Source of the DNA: Aldersonia sp. NBC_00410
Lineage (GTDB): Bacteria; Actinomycetota; Actinomycetes; Mycobacteriales; Mycobacteriaceae
Assembly: GCF_026342035.1 (NCBI RefSeq)
Contig: NZ_JAPENM010000008.1
Span: 307,806-371,805 of the forward strand
Length of the DNA stretch: 64,000 nucleotides
Direction of reading: 5' to 3'
Shown here in pieces: positions 16,118-23,879 of this stretch. The notes under the pieces are model-generated. The model searched no databases. It was not told the DNA's origin and saw only the letters and a program-made list of their open reading frames with translations. Numbering within the stretch: position 1 is the stretch's first letter; every line of letters begins with the position of its first letter. A program made the translations under genes and the position numbers.

Positions 16118-17581
16118 ATGGCCGATCCCACCAGCGCGGAGCCTGCGGAGCGCTCATCGCGGACCAGCGCGGAGCCTGCGGAGCGCTCATCGCGGTCCAG
16201 CGCGGAGCCTGCGGAGCGCTCATCGCGGTCCAGCGCGGAGCCTGCGGAGCGCTCATCGCGGGCCAGCGCGGAGCCTGCGGAGCGCTCATCAAGGACCGGC
16301 CGTGAAGCGGTTGGCGCCGTCTGGCGGATCGAGTCGGCGCGGATCGTCGGTGCCCTGGCGCGCTACACCGGCGATTTCGCGTTGGCCGAAGACCTCGCCC
16401 AGGAAGCCCTTGCCGAGGCCCTGGTGAGCTGGCCACGCGACGGCATACCGCGCAATCCAGCCGGGTGGCTGCTCACCGTCGGCCGGCGCCGGGCGATCGA
16501 CGGGTTCCGCCGACGCGCCGCGCTCGACGAGCGCTACACCGCCCTCGCGCACGGTCTGGCCGAGGGCGGGGTCGTCTCGGGTGGCGCGCCCGAAGATGTC
16601 ACGAAGGCGGCGGCGGACGTGCTGTGGGATCCGGACCGGATCGATGACGACATGCTCGCGTTGATCTTCACCGCGTGCCACCCGGTGCTGTCGCCCGAAG
16701 CACGGGTGGCGCTCACGCTGCGCGTGGTCGGTGGCCTGACGAGCGACGAGATCGCCAGGGCATTTCTCGTCCCCACCGCGACCGTGCAGGCTCGGATCAC
16801 GCGCGCGAAGAAGACACTCGCGGCCGCCGGGGTTCCGTTCGCGGTGCCTGCCGCACAGGAGCGGGCGGCGCGCCTCGGCTCGGTTCTCGGCGTTATCTAC
16901 CTGATCTTCACCGAAGGATCATCGGCGAGTTCCGGCACCGCGGTGATCCGGCTCGACCTCGCCGCCGAAGCGCGCCGGCTTGCCACGGTGCTCGGCAGGC
17001 TGATGCCCGATGAATCCGAGGTGCACGGGCTGCTCGCATTGCTCGAGCTGACTGCCGCACGTTTTCCCGCCCGCACCGGGCCGGACGGGGCGCCGGTGCT
17101 GCTCGAACAGCAGGATCGGACGCGCTGGGACCGCAGCGCAATTCGCCGCGGCCAGGCGGCGCTGCGACGCGCCGAGCGAGCCGGACGCGGCGTCGGCGCC
17201 TATGGACTACAGGCACTGATCGCCGAATGCCACGCCGTCGCATCCGCAGTGGACGAGACGAACTGGGACCGTATCGTCGCGCTCTACGGCGCACTGGGCC
17301 GCCTTGCTCCCTCGCCCGTCGTGGAGTTGAACCGCGCGGTCGCGGTGGCCATGGCGCACGGACCCGCCGCCGGGCTGCTGATCGTCGACGAACTGAGCAC
17401 GGACCCGGCATTGGCGAATTCGCATCTGTTGCCCAGCGTCCGTGGCGAGCTCCTGATCCGGCTCGGTCGCGACGGCGAGGCCCGCGCCGAGTTGGAGCGC
17501 GCGCTCGAATTGTGCGGGAACGAGCAGGAGCGAGTCGTCCTGCGTCGCAAGATCGACAGCAATACGCAGCGTCCCGGGTGA
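16118..17581 (+). CDS. ECF42-type RNA polymerase sigma factor with C-terminal TPR-like domain
   Basis: 487 residues. After MADP come five tandem 11-residue repeats ([T/S/A]SAEPAERSSR). Sigma region 2 follows (IVGALARYTGDFALAEDLAQEALAEAL), then region 4 with LTLRVVGGLTSDEIARAFLVPTATVQARITRAKKTL. A helical C-terminal extension of about 230 residues ends GNEQERVVLRRKI. The long C-terminal domain and the adjacent DGPF gene are the hallmarks of group ECF42, in which the C-terminus rather than an anti-sigma factor controls activity. No in-frame start exists between the repeats and region 2, so the repeats must be translated. The repeats are absent from typical relatives as far as I know. Confidence 0.9.
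   Translation: MADPTSAEPAERSSRTSAEPAERSSRSSAEPAERSSRSSAEPAERSSRASAEPAERSSRTGREAVGAVWRIESARIVGALARYTGDFALAEDLAQEALAEALVSWPRDGIPRNPAGWLLTVGRRRAIDGFRRRAALDERYTALAHGLAEGGVVSGGAPEDVTKAAADVLWDPDRIDDDMLALIFTACHPVLSPEARVALTLRVVGGLTSDEIARAFLVPTATVQARITRAKKTLAAAGVPFAVPAAQERAARLGSVLGVIYLIFTEGSSASSGTAVIRLDLAAEARRLATVLGRLMPDESEVHGLLALLELTAARFPARTGPDGAPVLLEQQDRTRWDRSAIRRGQAALRRAERAGRGVGAYGLQALIAECHAVASAVDETNWDRIVALYGALGRLAPSPVVELNRAVAVAMAHGPAAGLLIVDELSTDPALANSHLLPSVRGELLIRLGRDGEARAELERALELCGNEQERVVLRRKIDSNTQRPG
16130..16294 (+). repeat. five tandem 33-bp coding repeats
   Basis: Five consecutive 33-base units differ almost only in the first base (A, A, T, T, G) and at the last unit's end (AAGG instead of CGCGG). 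Each unit contains GCGGAGC twice. They encode the N-terminal 11-residue repeats of the sigma factor, so copy number can change without breaking the frame. Near-identity between units indicates recent expansion by slippage or unequal crossing-over. Confidence 0.95.
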
Positions 17582-17585
17582 GTGC

Positions 17586-17604
17586 GACGCCCGGCGCGGG
17601 CGTC
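17586..17604. terminator. hairpin between convergent sigma factor and TetR genes
   Basis: GACGCCCG (17586-17593) pairs perfectly with CGGGCGTC (17597-17604) around a 3-base loop. It lies between the sigma factor stop (17581) and the TetR stop (17603), which it overlaps. A compact GC hairpin in a 21-base convergent gap is probably a shared terminator. Confidence 0.6.
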
Positions 17605-18178
17605 AGTCTGCGTTCAACACCGGGTCGGCCATGCGCGTGACATAGTCCGCGATCCGGTCCAGGTCGGCGTTTTCCAGGGCGGAGGTGGCGATCTTCTGTC
17701 GCATCACCACCACGCCGAGGATGAGGGCGTTGAGGAGTTCGGCGCGCAGCGCGCCGTCCGGACCGGCGAGTCGGTCGCCGAGGCCTTTGGTGATTCTCGA
17801 CTCGATCATGTCCCTGATCACGACGGTCATCATCTCGTTGTTGACGACCCCGGCGAGCAATTCGAATGTTCCCTTACCCGACGCACTGACCTCGAGCACC
17901 TCGCGGAGCATCACGGCGGCGATCTCGTCGAGCGGGGCCGACGCGACGACATCGTCGACACTGCTGGTGCCGGATCGGACAGCCTCGACGAAGAGCTCCT
18001 CCTTGGAACCGAAATAGCGATTGATCAGCGCCTGATTGACCCCGACCACAGCGGCGATGTCACGTGTCGTGGTATGCGCGGCGCCGCGCTCGGCCAGCAG
18101 TTCGCGCGTCGCGCTCAGGAGGGCACTGCGGGTTGCCGCGGCATCGCGGCGACGCGGGTGGGTGTCGTCGGCGGCCAT
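17603..18178 (-). CDS. TetR family transcriptional regulator
   Basis: 191 residues from the ATG at 18178, which has GGGAGGG eight bases upstream; a GTG nine codons earlier is less well placed. The helix-turn-helix is TTTRDIAAVVGVNQALINRYFGSKEELF near residues 37-64, followed by the variable ligand domain. It is divergent from the MFS transporter gene at 18549, the common arrangement in which the TetR protein represses the pump and is released by a pump substrate. No clear long palindrome was found in the intervening region. Confidence 0.92.
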   Translation of the reverse strand: MAADDTHPRRRDAAATRSALLSATRELLAERGAAHTTTRDIAAVVGVNQALINRYFGSKEELFVEAVRSGTSSVDDVVASAPLDEIAAVMLREVLEVSASGKGTFELLAGVVNNEMMTVVIRDMIESRITKGLGDRLAGPDGALRAELLNALILGVVVMRQKIATSALENADLDRIADYVTRMADPVLNAD

Positions 18179-18275
18179 CGGGATTGCCCTCCCGCTCGGA
18201 TTCACGGCTGGACGCCAAGCTTAGGACACTGGCCGGGCTGTGACGGGAACCACTGAGGACATAAGTCTTCACACG

Positions 18276-18305
18276 TTGACTCGCATCGGCTCCCGGTCGT
18301 AGATT
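18276..18305 (+). promoter_or_regulatory. sigma-70-like promoter for the MFS transporter
   Basis: TTGACT at 18276-18281 and TAGATT at 18300-18305 are separated by 18 bases, a good match to the primary sigma factor consensus. It points toward the transporter gene. It lies in the 370-base region (18179-18548) between the divergent TetR and MFS genes, which otherwise holds no convincing gene. Transcription would begin near 18312. Confidence 0.5.
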
Positions 18306-18548
18306 CGCAAGTCGTCGACTGTTTACTCTTGCGTTCGGCGCCTGAGCCTGTGTCGGCAAACCCGATCTCCGGCCCGGTCCCCGCGAAAATCGACGCGACC
18401 GAGTGGTGCACCATGCTCTATCGTCCCGGTAGCCGAGCGGCTGGGAGCACCGCGCACTGTGCATCACCGCCGCACCAGCGATCGCGCGGCACCCCCTCCC
18501 GTTACCGACCCGCCAGCCCCGGCGCCCGCGCCAGAAACGAAGCAACGA

Positions 18549-20015
18549 ATGCCGATCAGCCAGGAAGACGAACGGACTGCGCCGGAAAGCCAGGACACCG
18601 GGATCGGTGCTGCCGGTGGACTCTTGATCGCTGTCCTCTTGGTGGCCACGTTCGTGGTCATCCTGAACGAGACCATCCTCAGCGTTGCCCTCCCGCGCCT
18701 GATGGCCGATCTCGGCATCTCGGCATCGTCTGCTCAGTGGCTGACCAGTGGGTTCCTACTGACGATGGCGATCGTCATTCCGACGACCGGCTACATCCTG
18801 GAACGGTTCAACATCCGGCCCGTCTTCATCACGGCCATGACGCTGTTCTCGCTCGGCACGCTGGTGTCCGCGCTCGCGCCGGCATTCGGGGTACTGCTCG
18901 TCGGCCGGGTCATCCAGGCGACCGGTACCGGCATCATGTTCCCGCTGCTGATGACCACCGTGCTCAACGTCGTCCCGGCCGCCCGGCGCGGCAGGATGCT
19001 CGGCCTCATCTCGATCGTCATCTCCGTCGCACCGGCGATCGGGCCGACCTTGTCCGGGCTCGTCCTGCAGCACTTCAGCTGGCGGGCGATGTTCCTGATG
19101 GTCCTTCCGGTGGCGCTCGGTGCACTCGCACTCGGCGCGGTCCTGGTCCGCAACGTCACCGAGCCGCGACCCGCACACCTTGATATCGCGTCGGTCGTAT
19201 TGTCGGCCCTCGGCTTCGGTGGACTCGTCTACGGCCTCACCGCCATCGGCGAATCCGCAGCCGGACACTCCGCTGTCCCGCCGTGGGCCCCCCTTATCGT
19301 CGGTGCGGTCTCGCTGACGTGGTTCGTCTTGCGACAGCGGGCCCTCGCCCGGAGTGATTCGGCGCTGCTCGATCTACGCGTGTTTTCCGTGCGGGCGTTC
19401 GGCATCGCCGTCGTCCTGCTCTGCATCATCATGCTGTCGCTGTTCGGTTCGCTGATCCTGCTGCCGATCTACATGCAGAGCGTGCTGGGAAAGAGCACCC
19501 TGGCAACCGGTCTCGCGTTGCTGCCCGGTGGCCTTGCCATGGGACTGTTCTCGCCGTTCGTCGGAAACATGTTCGACCGGTACGGTCCCCGGCCCCTCGT
19601 TCTGCCCGGCGCAATTGCGCTCAGCGCGGGCATGTGGATGTTGGCAAGCCTCGGCGAGGACTCCTCGTTGCAACTTGTCGTGGCCGGACACGTCACGCTC
19701 TCGATCGGCATCGCATTCGCGCTGACACCGCTGATGACGACGGCGCTCGGATCGTTGCCCGAGCACCTCTACTCGCACGGCAGCGCCGTCGTGAGCACCG
19801 CCCAACAGGTCGCCGGAGCCGCGGGTACCGCGCTGTTCGTGACCATCATGGCGACCGCGGCACACAACGCCGACGGTGCCACCGACATCGCCTCGACTGC
19901 GCACGGTATCCATCTCGCGTTCATCGTCGGTGGGGTCGTTTCACTGGTCGCGGTAGCGGGTTCGGCGTGGTTCATGCGGATGCCGGAGTCCGCGCGCACC
20001 ACCGCGGTGGCGTAG
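18549..20015 (+). CDS. MFS drug efflux transporter, DHA2 (14-TM) type
   Basis: About 488 residues. Roughly 14 hydrophobic segments begin at AAGGLLIAVLLVATFVVIL. Motifs of DHA2 drug:H+ antiporters are visible: LNETILSVALPRLMADL (TM1), QWLTSGFLLTMAIVIP (TM2), GRVIQATGTGIMFPL (motif B) and SIVISVAPAIGPTLSG (motif C). The related EmrB/LfrA/QacA pumps export cationic or lipophilic toxins. The ATG at 18549 is chosen because it precedes the first helix closely. A GTG at 18459 with GGGAG upstream would add a 30-residue Pro/Ala-rich leader and cannot be excluded. It is probably controlled by the divergent TetR gene. Confidence 0.9.
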   Translation: MPISQEDERTAPESQDTGIGAAGGLLIAVLLVATFVVILNETILSVALPRLMADLGISASSAQWLTSGFLLTMAIVIPTTGYILERFNIRPVFITAMTLFSLGTLVSALAPAFGVLLVGRVIQATGTGIMFPLLMTTVLNVVPAARRGRMLGLISIVISVAPAIGPTLSGLVLQHFSWRAMFLMVLPVALGALALGAVLVRNVTEPRPAHLDIASVVLSALGFGGLVYGLTAIGESAAGHSAVPPWAPLIVGAVSLTWFVLRQRALARSDSALLDLRVFSVRAFGIAVVLLCIIMLSLFGSLILLPIYMQSVLGKSTLATGLALLPGGLAMGLFSPFVGNMFDRYGPRPLVLPGAIALSAGMWMLASLGEDSSLQLVVAGHVTLSIGIAFALTPLMTTALGSLPEHLYSHGSAVVSTAQQVAGAAGTALFVTIMATAAHNADGATDIASTAHGIHLAFIVGGVVSLVAVAGSAWFMRMPESARTTAVA

Positions 20016-20039
20016 CGGACGCAGTGGCGAAGCGGGTAC

Positions 20040-20053
20040 CGACTTCGAAGTCG
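20040..20053. promoter_or_regulatory. 14-bp perfect palindrome upstream of GntR gene
   Basis: CGACTTCGAAGTCG is a perfect palindrome, 25 bases after the MFS transporter stop and 30 bases before the GntR start. It could be an operator for the GntR protein or a short terminator hairpin for the transporter. Its function is not resolved. Confidence 0.35.
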
Positions 20054-20060
20054 CGGCCTC

Positions 20061-20074
20061 GAAAATAGTCTATA
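20061..20074 (+). promoter_or_regulatory. putative GntR operator, autoregulatory copy
   Basis: GAAAATAGTCTATA, nine bases before the GntR ATG, matches 13 of 14 bases of GAAAATATTCTATA at 22926-22939 in front of the acyl-CoA dehydrogenase gene. AT-rich tracts are rare in this DNA, so sharing of this word between the regulator promoter and a divergent target promoter suggests a common operator. Confidence 0.5.
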
Positions 20075-20082
20075 TTTGCGCC

Positions 20083-20766
20083 ATGCCTTCACCGTCCGGG
20101 ACCGCAGCACGACCCCAGCGACGACCGCGGCTCAGCGACGTCGCCGCCGACCACGTGCGTGAGCTGATCGTCTCCGGTCAACTCGCGCCCGGTGAGTTCG
20201 TGCGCCCGGAAATCCTGGCCGACGACCTCGGGATCAGCGCCACACCGGCCCGGGAGGGGCTGCTGACGCTGCAGAGTGAGGGGTTCCTCCGTGTCGAACC
20301 ACGACGCGGATTCGTCGTCGCCGCGCTGAGCACCGCCGATATCGCCGACGTCTACACCGCGCAGGCCCTGCTCGGCGGTGAGTTGGCCGCGCGGGCCGCA
20401 GCCAAGGCCACCGACGCCGAGGTTGTCGAGCTCGAAAAGATCCAGTCCGACCTCGAATCCGCGGCAAAGGTCCAAGATTTCGAGGCCGTCGAGCGGCTCA
20501 ACCACGAGTTCCATCGACGCGTGTACCTGATGGCCGATGCCCCTAAACTGCGCTGGCTGGTGCGGGCCACCCTCGGCTACGCGCCGCGGAAGTTCTTCGC
20601 CGCGGTGGAAGGCTGGCCGGAAGCATCCGCGCACGATCACCGCGCGATCATCGACCGACTCCGCGCCAACGACGGTCGGGGAGCGCGCGAAGCGATGGCG
20701 CAACACGTCCACAACGCGGGTGACCTGCTCGCCGAGCATCTCGGGGCACGCTCGGTCGAGAAATGA
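20083..20766 (+). CDS. GntR family regulator (FadR/FCD type)
   Basis: 227 residues. The N-terminal winged HTH runs from HVRELIVSGQLAPGEFVRPEILADDLGISATPAREGL to the wing FLRVEPRRGFVV. The C-terminal FCD domain contains the acidic/histidine metal or ligand positions in EFHRRVYLMA and SAHDHRAIID. FCD regulators sense carboxylates or acyl-CoAs and usually repress nearby catabolic genes. It converges on the MaoC-like gene ending at 20793. The matching AT-rich motif before the acyl-CoA dehydrogenase makes that operon its likely target. Confidence 0.92.
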   Translation: MPSPSGTAARPQRRPRLSDVAADHVRELIVSGQLAPGEFVRPEILADDLGISATPAREGLLTLQSEGFLRVEPRRGFVVAALSTADIADVYTAQALLGGELAARAAAKATDAEVVELEKIQSDLESAAKVQDFEAVERLNHEFHRRVYLMADAPKLRWLVRATLGYAPRKFFAAVEGWPEASAHDHRAIIDRLRANDGRGAREAMAQHVHNAGDLLAEHLGARSVEK

Positions 20767-20792
20767 TCACCGAATCCAGCGACCGAGCGCGC

Positions 20793-21662
20793 TCATGCGA
20801 ATTGCCCTGTCGCGCTTGCATGCACGCGGCCGCCACCGGAAACGACTGCCAACTCCACGGTGCCCGCGTTCGACGCCGGTGTACCCTCCACCCGTAGCGG
20901 GTCGCCAAGGATAGCCGGGCTTTGCAGCCGGAACTCGAAGTTGGACAGCACCTTTCCATTCGAACGAGCGAGCTCTGCCATGTACACCGCAAGCAGCGGG
21001 CCGTGCACGACCAGGCCGGGATATCCCTCCACCCCGGTGACATAGGGATGGTCGTAGTGGATGCGGTGCGCATTCGAGGTGAGCGCGCTGAACCGGAACA
21101 ACAGCGCTTCGTCCGGTTGCAGATCGGCATGCCATGGCGCGCCCGACTCCGGCAACTGTTCCGGATTGCGTGCGAAGGCCGTCGCGCTGCCGGTGTCGCT
21201 GCGGTACACCAGGTTCTGCTCCTCCACCACGCACAGCGCGTCGTCCTGCCGGTACTCGCTGCGGATCGTCACGAACAGCATCTCACCGCTGCGGCCGGTC
21301 TTCTCCTGCACTCTCGCGAGGCGCGCCCGTTTTGTCGCAGGCCGTCCGACCCGCAGCGGCTTGTGCACCTCGATGCGTGAACCGGCGAACATCCGGCGCC
21401 GGTTCGGAATCGGTGGCAGGAAGTGGCCATCGCGGGGGTGCCCGTCGACGCCGAGTTCGCTGCCCTTCGGCCAGTCCGGGAAATACACCCAATGCCACGG
21501 GATCGGCAGTGCATCGCCGGCACCGAACGTGTCACGGAGTTCGAGAGTCGCCGCGAGCCGGGTCGCCTGCGACGCTGCCAGCTCGTCGTGTTCGTCGACC
21601 GGTTCGGGATGCCAGTCGCCGACGAAGCGGCCGAGGCCGGTTTCCGTTGTCGAGTGCGTCAT
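20793..21662 (-). CDS. MaoC-like double-hotdog acyl-CoA hydratase/dehydratase
   Basis: 289 residues. The N-terminal half, with FLPPIPNRRRMFAGSRIEV, is the FAS1/HTD2-type dehydratase domain. The C-terminal half has SNAHRIHYDHPYVTGVEGYPGLVVHGPL, the MaoC hotdog hydratase motif with its Asp/His. The layout resembles mesaconyl-C4-CoA hydratase and HTD2-type 3-hydroxyacyl dehydratases. It follows the acyl-CoA dehydrogenase gene after 72 bases, so it probably hydrates the enoyl-CoA made by that enzyme. The ATG at 21662 matches the expected family N-terminus. Confidence 0.87.
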   Translation of the reverse strand: MTHSTTETGLGRFVGDWHPEPVDEHDELAASQATRLAATLELRDTFGAGDALPIPWHWVYFPDWPKGSELGVDGHPRDGHFLPPIPNRRRMFAGSRIEVHKPLRVGRPATKRARLARVQEKTGRSGEMLFVTIRSEYRQDDALCVVEEQNLVYRSDTGSATAFARNPEQLPESGAPWHADLQPDEALLFRFSALTSNAHRIHYDHPYVTGVEGYPGLVVHGPLLAVYMAELARSNGKVLSNFEFRLQSPAILGDPLRVEGTPASNAGTVELAVVSGGGRVHASATGQFA

Positions 21663-21734
21663 ATGGTGCTCCCCTCACGGGATTTGGACGATTCCCGAGC
21701 GGACGAGATCGTCGACGGAAAGTTCGCGTACAGC

Positions 21735-22892
21735 TCAGATATCGAGCCCGCCGCGCTTGACCAGCTGCTTGGCGATCACGCCCTGCTGAATTTCGTTGGT
21801 GCCCTCACCGACGATCATCAGTGGAGCGTCGCGGAAATAGCGCTCGACGTCGTACTCGGTCGAGTAGCCATAGCCACCGTGGATGCGCACCGCGTCGAGC
21901 GCGATCTCCATCGCCGCCTCGGAGGCGAACAGCTTGGCCATGCCGGCTTCCATGTCGACGCGGGCGCCGGTGTCGAACCGCTCGGCGGCATCGAGCAGTA
22001 GCGAGCGAGCCGCGTACAGCTTCGTCCCCATATTGGCGAGCATGTTGCCGACGGACTGGTGCTTCCAGATCGGCTGACCAAAGCTCTCCCGATCCTGGGC
22101 GTACTGCAGGGCGTCGTCGAACGCGGCGCGCGCGACTCCGGTGGCACGCGCGGCCACCTGCAGGCGACCGGTCTCCAGTCCCTTCATCATCTGGGCGAAA
22201 CCACGGCCTTCCTCGCCGCCGAGCAACGCATCGAGTGGCACTCGCGCATCGGTGAAGTTCAGCTCACAACTCTCCACGCCTTTGTAGCCGAGCTTGGGCA
22301 GGTCCTTCGAGATGGTGAATCCGGGGACCTTCTCGACCAGCAGGATCGAGACACCCTTGTGCGCCGGCTCTGCCTGCGGATCCGTCTTGCACAGCAGCGC
22401 GATCAGCCCGGAGCGACGCGCGTTGGAAATCCATGTTTTGCTGCCGTTGATGACGTAGCCGTCGTCCTCGCGACGCGCGACGGTCCGCATGCCCTGCAGG
22501 TCGGAACCCCCGCCGGGCTCGGTGAGCGCCATCGTCGCACGCAATTCCCCGGTTGCCATGCGGGGCAAGTACTTCTGCTTCTGCCCCTCGGTGCCGAACG
22601 TGAGAAGCAGTTTGGCCACCACCGTGTGCCCGCCCATCGCACCGGCCAGGCTCATCCACCCCCGCGAGAGTTCCTCGGTGACCTGCACATAGCACGGCAT
22701 CGACACGCGCCCGTATCCGTACGGCTCCGGGATGGCCAGGCCGTAGATGCCCATCTCCTTCATCGCCTCGATGAGCGCCTCGGGGTACTCATTGGCGTGT
22801 TCGAGGTTGTGAACGACCGGCCTGACCTGCTTGTCCACGAACTCACGGACGGTCTTGACGATCGTTTCTTCTTCCGCAGTCAGCGCAGACAT
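21735..22892 (-). CDS. acyl-CoA dehydrogenase
   Basis: 385 residues, the usual length. AMALTEPGGGSDLQGMRT is the FAD/substrate signature, VINGSKTWISNARRS the beta-domain flavin contact, and IHGGYGYSTEYDVERYFRDAP the C-terminal signature. The catalytic glutamate lies in GEGTNEIQ near 365-372. It introduces the 2,3-double bond of an acyl-CoA and passes electrons to ETF. It is the middle gene of thioesterase / acyl-CoA dehydrogenase / MaoC-like hydratase, with a putative GntR operator 29 bases upstream. Confidence 0.95.
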   Translation of the reverse strand: MSALTAEEETIVKTVREFVDKQVRPVVHNLEHANEYPEALIEAMKEMGIYGLAIPEPYGYGRVSMPCYVQVTEELSRGWMSLAGAMGGHTVVAKLLLTFGTEGQKQKYLPRMATGELRATMALTEPGGGSDLQGMRTVARREDDGYVINGSKTWISNARRSGLIALLCKTDPQAEPAHKGVSILLVEKVPGFTISKDLPKLGYKGVESCELNFTDARVPLDALLGGEEGRGFAQMMKGLETGRLQVAARATGVARAAFDDALQYAQDRESFGQPIWKHQSVGNMLANMGTKLYAARSLLLDAAERFDTGARVDMEAGMAKLFASEAAMEIALDAVRIHGGYGYSTEYDVERYFRDAPLMIVGEGTNEIQQGVIAKQLVKRGGLDI

Positions 22893-22920
22893 GAGGTTCC
22901 TTCGGAGCTGGCGACTAACT

Positions 22921-22940
22921 CTATGGAAAATATTCTATAG
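22921..22940 (-). promoter_or_regulatory. palindromic putative GntR operator before the acyl-CoA dehydrogenase gene
   Basis: CTATGGAAAATATTCTATAG is an imperfect 20-base palindrome (CTATrGAAwATwTTCyATAG) in an 83-base gap. It ends 29 bases before the acyl-CoA dehydrogenase start. Its core GAAAATATTCTATA recurs as GAAAATAGTCTATA at 20061 before the GntR gene. Confidence 0.6.
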
Positions 22941-22975
22941 AGCAATCGGGCTGATGTCACCCCGGGGCACGCAAC

Positions 22976-23770
22976 TCAGCCGTCGAAGGTATGTGCCGTC
23001 ACCAGCGTCGTCAGCCGGTTCTCATTACCGGAATCGCGCACCTCGACCCGCCCGACCCGACCGCGCAGATTCGCGGTCGCGACCACCGGCCCGACCCGCG
23101 CTGCCTGCAGGTAGCGCAGGCCGAGGAAGCTCAGGCTCCGGCCCGGCGTCAGCGACAGCACGGCTTCCTCCGCCGCCAACGCAAGCAGGCCGCCGTTGAC
23201 CGTGTTCGAGGCATTCAGTCCGTCCTCGGTGCGCGGCAGGGTCGCCACGCCCGGACTTCGCCGCTCGCAGCCGGCGCGCTCGGCGAGCGGCACGGCGAGT
23301 CGCTGCCGCGAGGGTGGAAGGTCGACGCTGAGGCCGTCCGGAAGTTGCAGATCCGGATCGGGAGCCACCATGAACGACGCGGCGCCGAACGCGATCGGCT
23401 CGCCGTCCACGGTGAACTCCATCTCCGCGACGAACACCGACCGGCCGATCTTCGCCGTCCGGCCGATCGCCACGACCGCACCGGCGGCCGGCGCAGGACG
23501 GTAAAGGTTGACGTCGAGTTCCAGCGTCACCGGCACCCGAGGTCCCATCACGACGGTGGCCAGCAGACCCGCGAGCATGTCGGCCCAGATCGCCAGAATC
23601 GAGGTACGCAGTTGGTTCGTCCCCGGCACGTGCATCTCGGGCGTAATGACGGCCGCCCCGTGCAGATCATCACCGACCTTGCGCGTGGTGAAACCGAGCT
23701 CTCGCAGGATGTGGATGCGTTCTTCCCCACCGGGTTCTTCCAGGCCGCGTTCTCCCAGGCCACTACCCAC
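22976..23770 (-). CDS. PaaI-type hotdog thioesterase, two-domain
   Basis: 264 residues with a GTG start at 23770; AGGAGG lies six bases upstream. Two hotdog repeats are visible. The first contains MHVPGTNQLRTSILAIWADMLAGLLA and LELDVNLYRPAPAAG. The second contains GLNASNTVNGGLLALAAEEAVLSL and SFLGLRYLQAARVGPVVATA. HGAAVITPEMHVPG and the paired Asn/Glu positions fit PaaI/thioesterase superfamily members. It probably hydrolyses an acyl-CoA related to the downstream dehydrogenase substrate. The 109-base gap to the TauD gene stop holds nothing recognisable. Confidence 0.82.
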   Translation of the reverse strand: MGSGLGERGLEEPGGEERIHILRELGFTTRKVGDDLHGAAVITPEMHVPGTNQLRTSILAIWADMLAGLLATVVMGPRVPVTLELDVNLYRPAPAAGAVVAIGRTAKIGRSVFVAEMEFTVDGEPIAFGAASFMVAPDPDLQLPDGLSVDLPPSRQRLAVPLAERAGCERRSPGVATLPRTEDGLNASNTVNGGLLALAAEEAVLSLTPGRSLSFLGLRYLQAARVGPVVATANLRGRVGRVEVRDSGNENRLTTLVTAHTFDG

Positions 23771-23879
23771 CGCTGTCCTCCTGCATCGAAGGCCCTGTCA
23801 GGACCGTCTCGACCCTATGACACCGGGGATTGCGCCGGGTGTGCCCCGCGCCTATGGGAGGTTCGCCGCCGTGCGGCGC

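Noticed and set aside
16130..16294. Possible CRISPR array
   Set aside because: The 33-base units follow each other directly with no spacers and are in frame within a coding gene.
15930..16436. Minus-strand frame with repeated SAPQAPRW units
   Set aside because: It is only the antisense reading of the 33-bp repeats in the sigma factor gene; the plus-strand frame continues into sigma regions 2 and 4.
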